Part shown: piece by piece, positions 58,667 through 64,000 of the stretch | Numbering within the stretch: the stretch's first letter is position 1 | Layout: each line of letters begins with the position of its first letter | Assembly: GCA_944470555.2 (NCBI GenBank) | Contig: OX104130.1 | Span: forward strand, 67,275,160 to 67,339,159 | Source of the DNA: Heterobilharzia americana | Taxonomy: Eukaryota > Platyhelminthes > Trematoda > Strigeidida > Schistosomatidae | Direction of reading: 5' to 3' | Length of the DNA stretch: 64,000 nucleotides | Position numbers and translations under genes: made by a program | Notes under the pieces: generated by a model | The model's input: only the letters and a program-made list of their open reading frames with translations | What the model was told of the DNA's origin: nothing | The model's database searches: none

Positions 58667-60220
58667 CACTATTATTATTATTACTTCACCCTTGGGTTCT
58701 TAGTGGGAATTAGGCCTCCAGTAGCACACCTCCATTCCACTCTCTTCTCTGCAGTCTCTTCAACCTGACTCCACGACTACCCATCAGCCTTCATTTCTTA
58801 CTCACACCATCTCCTTCCTACATGTCACCCTCGCCTCGGACACCCGACTCGTTGTTTCACATTTCAGTTCCTCTCGACGGCCTGGCCTGGCCTGGTCTGC
58901 TGCGTGATGTCACCAAACCGTCTTCTCAGTGTATTTACCATTCAATCCAATCCAATCCATTGGATCTCCACTTTCTTCTGCACACTTGTTGAGCGGTGGG
59001 TTGTTGGTTGATTTGTTGTCAGCCAGCCAGCCAGCCAGAGTGAGTGAGTGAGTTCCTTCTTGCTTATTCTTAATATTCTGGCCATCTGATCTTCGGTGTC
59101 AGTATCGAGTGAGGAGTGAGCGTTGGCGGCAGTTGTTGATGCATGTGTGCGATTTGGTGGAAATGCTCCTCGTAACGCCTCACCAAGTCTGTCAACCATC
59201 ACATAGAAGCACTAACTTGCACTGACTTGACTGAGATTAGTGTTGAAAATCCGGATGTTGTTGACGCCTTATGCTGAGTGCAGTGGAGTAGAGTGGAGTA
59301 GATCTCCACACTGATTTCAGATTAATGAAAGAAGGCGTGTCTCTCTGTCTTCCCGATCCTGGCTTTGACATTCTCATCTGTGCCGCCGCCTGTAGTTGAG
59401 ACGATGCTGCCTTGCCTAGGTAGGTGAAACAGACTACTTCCTTTAGATTTCTCCCATTGATGGTGATTCGTGCCACTTGTTGTTGGTTGAGTATGTTCAT
59501 CACCTCTGTCATGTCTACGTTCACCTGAAGTCCCGTCTTCTCTACCTCACCTCTTCTGTCAACTTGTTGGTTTTTGCCTGTAGATCTTCGAGTTTATGCG
59601 ACATTAGACAGTAGACATAAATCATCATCGTTGGCGAAATCCAAATCTTCTAGGGTCTTTCCATCGGTCCAGCCAACGTATGCCCCTCTTCTCACTCCTC
59701 ACAGTTTCTTGCATCATCCAGTCCAGTCAACCACAATCAGCAAGATGATCGGTGATAGTAGGCGGCAACCTTGTACTACTTCTACTACTTCTACCTTCAC
59801 TTCAAAGGCGTCACTGGGCTTTCCATTGTGAATCACTCAGCATGTGGAGTCGTCATATAGCCGTTGAATGAGGTTGATAAAGACTAGTGGCACTAGAACC
59901 GTAGTGTTGAGGCAGCTGCTTGCCAAATTAATCCTCGGTCGACGCCTCAATCGAAGGCCTTTTTCAAAGTCGATGAAGTTGAGGTAGAGTTGAGTTGATT
60001 GCTATTCTATGCTGTGTTCCGTGATGATGCGCAGCGTATTGTTGCAATTCGATCCGCACATGATTTGATTTTCCTGAAGCCAGCCAGCCAGCCAACCAGC
60101 CAGCCTGTTCCGGTCGTAATTTTGAATGCAGAGGAATTTTTAAGTCTGTCCAGGGTGATGCGGCCTAATACTTTGTTTGGAGTGGACAGGAGCATAATTT
60201 CGCGCCAGTTCTTGCAAAGA
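58667..60220 (-). mobile_element. RTE-clade LINE copy 6 (LA), 5'-truncated, mosaic
   Basis: Minus-strand RT and 3' end. From 59,930 down to 58,680 it is nearly identical to copies 3, 4 and 5 (same FANDDDL insertion, same 95-codon frame at 59,237-59,524). Between 60,000 and 60,200 it matches copy 1 instead (LLSTPNKVLGRITLDRLKN, then AFKITTGTGWLVGWLAGFRK). CAAGCCTCAACGT (58,654-58,666) and CAAGCCTAAACAT (60,221-60,233) flank it, 11 of 13 identical, as an aged target-site duplication. It lies in an intron of the transpeptidase-like gene, in the same orientation. Confidence 0.85.
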
Positions 60221-60233
60221 CAAGCCTAAACAT

Positions 60234-60560
60234 ACTTTAGTTAATACCACGCGAAGGGATATAAGGTGTAATAGGCATGTGCAACACATATCTCAGCTAT
60301 ATGAGTCAATGTAGGTGTACAACCTCACTAACTGAGTTACCTCTTTTACCCAGGACTCTAAAAATGACTTCTACTTTGCTGACGTGTTTTTTCCATATAG
60401 GCTGAACACCCGAAGTCTTCTCATGCCCTCCACTTTTAACGGACATATTACACAGCCATATAGTACAGCAAAGAGCATGAGGCTGCACAGTACACTTGAC
60501 TCTTAATAGGCGATCGCATATCACGCCAGCGACACAAATGACGAGATTTTAGTAGTCGTG
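60234..60560 (-). mobile_element. LINE LB-like remnant, right part
   Basis: Minus-strand pieces FRVLGKRGNSVSEVVHLH match the LB-type C-terminal region (R-x-V-L-G-x-x-G-K-S-V-D-E-V-V-x-L-H). A corrupted LLYGCETWPL region lies at about 60,440-60,500. Confidence 0.6.
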
Positions 60561-61119
60561 CAGAGGTTTCGTTTGTCATTGACGCACTAGCGATTGTCAT
60601 AATTCTCAGACAAATGACGTAGTCAGCGCATTGTGCATTTCCAGGGAAAAGAAAAGAGAAATATACAAATCTGAGTTTCTAGGAGATTTCTGGCTAATCT
60701 TTAATCTGATGAATTAGAATTTCGCTAGTTTTTTTTAGCTTCATTTTCGTTGTTTGAAGATACTTCTAAAGAGAATGCTGGCGAATATTGACAGGACTGT
60801 AACCAATTTCGATGCAGACTACATTTTGAATTACCGAAGAAGTATGGAATCGTTAAGAATAAACATGGAAGACAAATGTGATTCTGAAGTTTCTTAAGTC
60901 ACCTGGATACATAATAATGATAGAATGAGTTTCAGTTTAGATACAATGTGAATCGATTAAAATTAAAGGCGGGTTGTTGTAGAATAATACCATATTTTAA
61001 CTGATTCAAGCAAACACTAATGAAAAAATTGGTGTGCCTTTGAGGTTTTGAAGTGAATCGAAAGAAAAATCGAAACCAATTCAGCAAACGTGCCCACATT
61101 CATGCAGTGGGCAATCAGT
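60561..61119. other. Intron sequence, nothing recognised
   Basis: No feature assigned. Confidence 0.4.
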
Positions 61120-61615
61120 CACACTATCTGCGTCATTGTGACAGATCTTCTACCATGTCACCAACAATCCTCAACCACTGATTCCTGTCGTCTAGAAAAA
61201 CCCAACCAAGCAGTCGATATCTACCCACATGGCTCAGGCCAACAGTCAGATATGTCATGAACTCCTACCAGGTCTTGAATCCACCAACCTGAACACTCTC
61301 CAAACCTAATCCAACTTCTCCGAAAATGACACCTCGAGGTAGGTAGGTGGTGCATCGACATGCACACTACATGTCAAAATCATCTCACCTGACTAAGCTT
61401 CACAACCTCATCAACCCACTCGCTTCCCTTGACTACTACCATTCATCTGACCTCAACATTCCTCATACAATGATTCCACCACCAATCGTGAGCAACGCTG
61501 CCAAGACACCTATGCTAAAAACACATGTAACCACTTCATGTTTTCCACTTTCAACGGCCATGTCTCACAGTCGTAGGACAGAAGACGACAGAACGAACTG
61601 AAGTGCAGTATACTC
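61120..61615 (-). mobile_element. LINE family LB fragment, second intronic copy
   Basis: 61,244-61,615 is almost identical to 55,057-55,428 and has the same 84-codon antisense frame. On the minus strand it ends the RT with SYDCETWPLKVENMKWL. By contrast 61,120-61,243 is only loosely similar to the matching part of the first copy. The right edge is 52 bp from the splice donor at 61,668-61,673. Confidence 0.82.
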
Positions 61616-61673
61616 GTCCTTTGACAGGGCCACAAAAATAAACTCAACAAATCAAGAATGCAAATAGACTTAC

Positions 61674-61911
61674 GTATGTTAGGATCGTCAATATCTCCAA
61701 GTGTAGTAATCGATGCTTCAGCTAAACGAGCTAATTCAAGTAGTCGATGTAAGTAGACAGCAGTCACTATAGGATCATCATTAAGCAATGCTTCATGATC
61801 AAGTGGGCTGAGAGATTCTTTAAGATCCAGATTACCCAACAGAAGTAAAATGTATGAACCACCAACAAATGGAGCGGGAAATGATTCCAAAGTGAAACCA
61901 GCAAAACCCAT
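61674..61911 (-). CDS. Gamma-glutamyltranspeptidase-like, first visible exon
   Basis: Minus-strand exon of 238 bp with acceptor AAAATTTAG (ending at 61,912) and donor GTAAGT (61,668-61,673). It starts with an in-frame ATG codon but is probably internal, because family members have some 250 residues before this region. PFVGGSYILLLLGNLDL matches the P-P-P-S-G-G-x-x-L-L-x-x-L-N-x-L block of the large subunit. HRLLELARLAEASITTLGDI followed by DDP matches E-A-x-R-L-A-F-A-D-R-x-x-L-GDP. It leaves in phase 1, fitting the next exon exactly. Upstream exons were not found in 61,912-64,000 and may lie outside the window. Confidence 0.8.
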
Positions 61912-62174
61912 CTAAATTTTACCAACAGGTAGAATAATACACTGATGAGTAGATACTGATAATAGAACACTTTGTCAATGGTAATGTAATAGTGAAAGAT
62001 AAGAGCTGAAGTGAAACCCATAATACTGTCATTCCCATGACGACCTAGTCATTCATTTCAGCTGGATCTTATGCGGCGAAGATTGTACATCATTTGTCAT
62101 GTATTGATTGTTTTATTCAGATTTTTCTGAATTGACAGTATTCATAGACAGGCCATATCCATGTGTATCTAATA

Positions 62175-62510
62175 GTTAACCTGCTCCTGTGGAGCTAGGT
62201 AAATCGGCCGTAGTCACTGATTGCTGCCAACACATATACGAGAACATATTCCTGCCTGGTTTTATAAGGGTGAAAGGAAATGCATCAGAAGTTCTATCCT
62301 TGAGCATTTAATCGACTCCAACCCTTCAACCGACCCAAACAATGATTTTAAGGTTATCTAACGAATTCGCTCAAACATCTCACGTCCCCTCCATCTTCAA
62401 CTTCTAAAAACATCAGAGGCCTTTGCTATCCATGAAATGAAGCTTGACGTTTGTGTGCAAAAGAAGTATGCACAGTCTTTCTATCCACCTTTGCCTTAAC
62501 TTATTTTGGT
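62175..62510 (+). pseudogene. Penelope-like GIY-YIG endonuclease, C-terminal half
   Basis: Plus-strand translation, with one stop and one shift, gives CSCGAR, IGRSH, HIREHIPAWFYKGERKCIRS, SILEHLIDSNPSTDPNNDFKV and then LLKTSEAFAIHEMKLDVCVQ. These are the C-x-C, YIGRS, EHIP, HL and A-x-x-I-x-x-x-x-P-x-L-C-x-Q-K blocks of the Penelope endonuclease in order. It is from a different subfamily than the minus-strand fragments at 8-19 kb and 48.6-49.5 kb. Confidence 0.8.
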
Positions 62511-62514
62511 CTTC

Positions 62515-62814
62515 GTGTGCTTTGTCACTTTGTTTTGTTTTTTTCAATTTCCCCTTTTCTCAGACTAATCTTTGTACTCTTATATCGTCATTATCATTTT
62601 ATTCTAATATTTAACTGTTTCCAATGTTATTTCATTTGATCTTCCTAATAATCACAACTTTTATCAAAACATTTTCAATTTATTCCAATTAACTTATCTC
62701 ATTCACATTACCTAATCCCTTGATTGTTTATTAACTTTACCACGTTTTCACCCTCTTTTTGGTCTATATGCACCTTATAAACGACTTAAAGTCTTACGTA
62801 ACCCCTTTTTACTA
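62515..62814. other. Unassigned DNA
   Basis: Pyrimidine-rich stretch, possibly the 3' region of the preceding Penelope fragment. Nothing diagnostic. Confidence 0.35.
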
Positions 62815-63030
62815 TTAATTGACATACTTGTTATTCTCCGTTGTTTTGTTGGATCAAGTTGTTCGAGCTCTGTTGGCAAATACCTCGATATTGCCCGAAT
62901 ATTAATTATGATAATTTGATTGGTTTTGGCTAACAGAAGAATCCAGGACGTGTGAGGCAAATACACCCAGCTGACAAGTCCCAAATGAGAAGAAACGCGC
63001 GTCCTGGATTATTTTGCTATCCACAACCAA
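62815..63030. mobile_element. Family A SINE inverted junction with near-complete hammerhead
   Basis: 62,820-62,900 is the family A leader in minus orientation, and 62,925-62,955 is the minus-oriented end of a ribozyme (GAATCCAGGACGTG). It is joined directly to a plus-strand hammerhead at 62,958-63,017: CUGACAA (one core change), GUCCCAAAUGAGAA, intact GAAAC, GCGC, intact GUC/CUGGAUU. The helix III 8-mer ACGCGCGU is perfect. No tRNA head remains. Confidence 0.75.
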
Positions 63031-63239
63031 CCAAGTTATCGAAACCCTTACATCATCAACTAGCAACATTATAACCATCACAACCACCATTATTATAACT
63101 TCAACCTCCTACTATGTAAGTTACATCTTCCTCACGGATTACAGTCTTTAAATAACATACACGAATGTACAGCTTGAGAATTAATTCATTGAAAAGAGAC
63201 CTCTTCGCTGAATATCTTGTTTTTGATGCTACAATGGGA

Positions 63240-64000
63240 ATTATAACCTCGCCTAGTTAACTAGTTCACTAGTTACTAGCCGGTCCTAAACCCGGATAAA
63301 GAGGGAAGGTTACAAATAGCACTAGAAAACCTAACCCAGATAACAAATCCAATCACTAAAGAAACTTCAAACACAAACAAAATATAGAAAACAATAATTA
63401 ACTCATTCCTCACTGGAATCAAAGAGACGAAATGATGCCAGTTGCTGAAAGTCTTCGGGAAGCCAATTGGCCGGGCCGATGTATCTTCTCTTCCCTAGAT
63501 GAAAGCAAAAGTAAATATGGGGACATGGAATGTCCGCAACATAGTTGAACCTAGCTGGTAAGGCTATCCAGATTGCAAATGAGATGAGGAGGTATGACAT
63601 AGAAGTGCTAGAAATCTGTGAGGAATGTGCACATGGAATGGAAGTGGACTCTCCAAACTGTCAACTGGAGAGGAGTCAATAATCTACTCCAATATTGTCA
63701 CCCAGACGACAACCACGAGCACACTGAGTTATGGAGTGGCTATCGTGATGTCCTGCTTCCAACAGCATCGAAGGCTCTCTCTCATGCAGTTGGAACCAAT
63801 CTCCTCCTGCAGGGTCATAACGGAAAGATTCAACTCAAAAGGAAGGAAAGTCACAATCGTACAGTGCTACGCTACGCTATGCACCTACAAATAATGCAGG
63901 TGAAGAGAGGAAGGAGGAATTCTACAGACAACTGAAATCAGCACCAGACAAGACCTCAGTTGTCGACATCAGAATTCTAATGGGTGGGGTGACATGAATG
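63240..64000 (+). mobile_element. RTE-clade LINE copy 7 (LA), runs off the window
   Basis: Starts with the family 5' end (CTAGTTAACTAGTTCACTAG, GCCGGTCCTAAA) and reaches the endonuclease. The first frame opens at 63,499 (KAKVNMGTWNVRNIVEPSW, then a stop, as in copy 3) and continues in other frames to the window edge. The rest of the element is not visible. Confidence 0.85.

Noticed and set aside
61912..64000. Upstream exons of the transpeptidase-like gene
   Set aside because: No stretch matched the large-subunit N-terminal blocks with a fitting donor; the region holds a Penelope fragment, a SINE and a LINE.

Overview
This window looks like nuclear DNA of a trematode flatworm, most probably a schistosome or close relative. 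It is AT-rich, has long stretches without open frames and one gene split by introns. It carries a typical schistosome repeat set: tRNA-headed short repeats with hammerhead ribozymes of the Sm-alpha type, an RTE-clade LINE, a second LINE with the C-ETWPL and GWGPRD motifs, and Penelope-like elements with GIY-YIG endonuclease. The species is inferred from repeat families remembered from the literature; no search was possible.

Layout. 1-8,270: non-coding DNA with about six decayed ribozyme SINEs. 8,272-10,081: broken Penelope-like element on the minus strand (reverse transcriptase, then GIY-YIG). 10,535-13,520: RTE LINE on the minus strand, followed by a Penelope endonuclease fragment (13,650-13,960). 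14,350-30,070: mostly unrecognised AT-rich DNA with scattered ribozyme SINEs (19.2, 21.0-21.5, 22.5-23.2, 24.4-25.1, 27.1-28.6 kb) and a Penelope fragment (18.3-19.0 kb). 30,084-30,828: truncated RTE LINE with a clean 13-bp target-site duplication. 31,265-34,735 (+) and 39,296-42,783 (-): two near-full-length RTE LINEs facing each other as a large inverted repeat. 46,035-47,030 (+), 58,667-60,220 (-) and 63,240-64,000 (+): further RTE copies. 47,601-48,110: a strong palindrome ending in a tRNA-like and hammerhead unit.

The only credible host gene is on the minus strand between 51,419 and 61,911. Four exons with matching splice phases encode the C-terminal about 365 residues of a gamma-glutamyltranspeptidase-like protein. 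Its introns hold LINE and SINE insertions. Its 5' exons were not found.

The most interesting theme is ribozymes. Three tRNA-headed repeat families (called A, D and E here) each carry a type I hammerhead whose helix III is a loopless, self-complementary 8-mer that differs between families (ACGCGCGU, ACAGCUGU, ACCUAGGU). Such motifs should work well only as dimers. The copies here are repeatedly arranged as tandem dimers or as inverted, palindromic pairs joined in or near the ribozyme. Nearly all copies have decayed cores.
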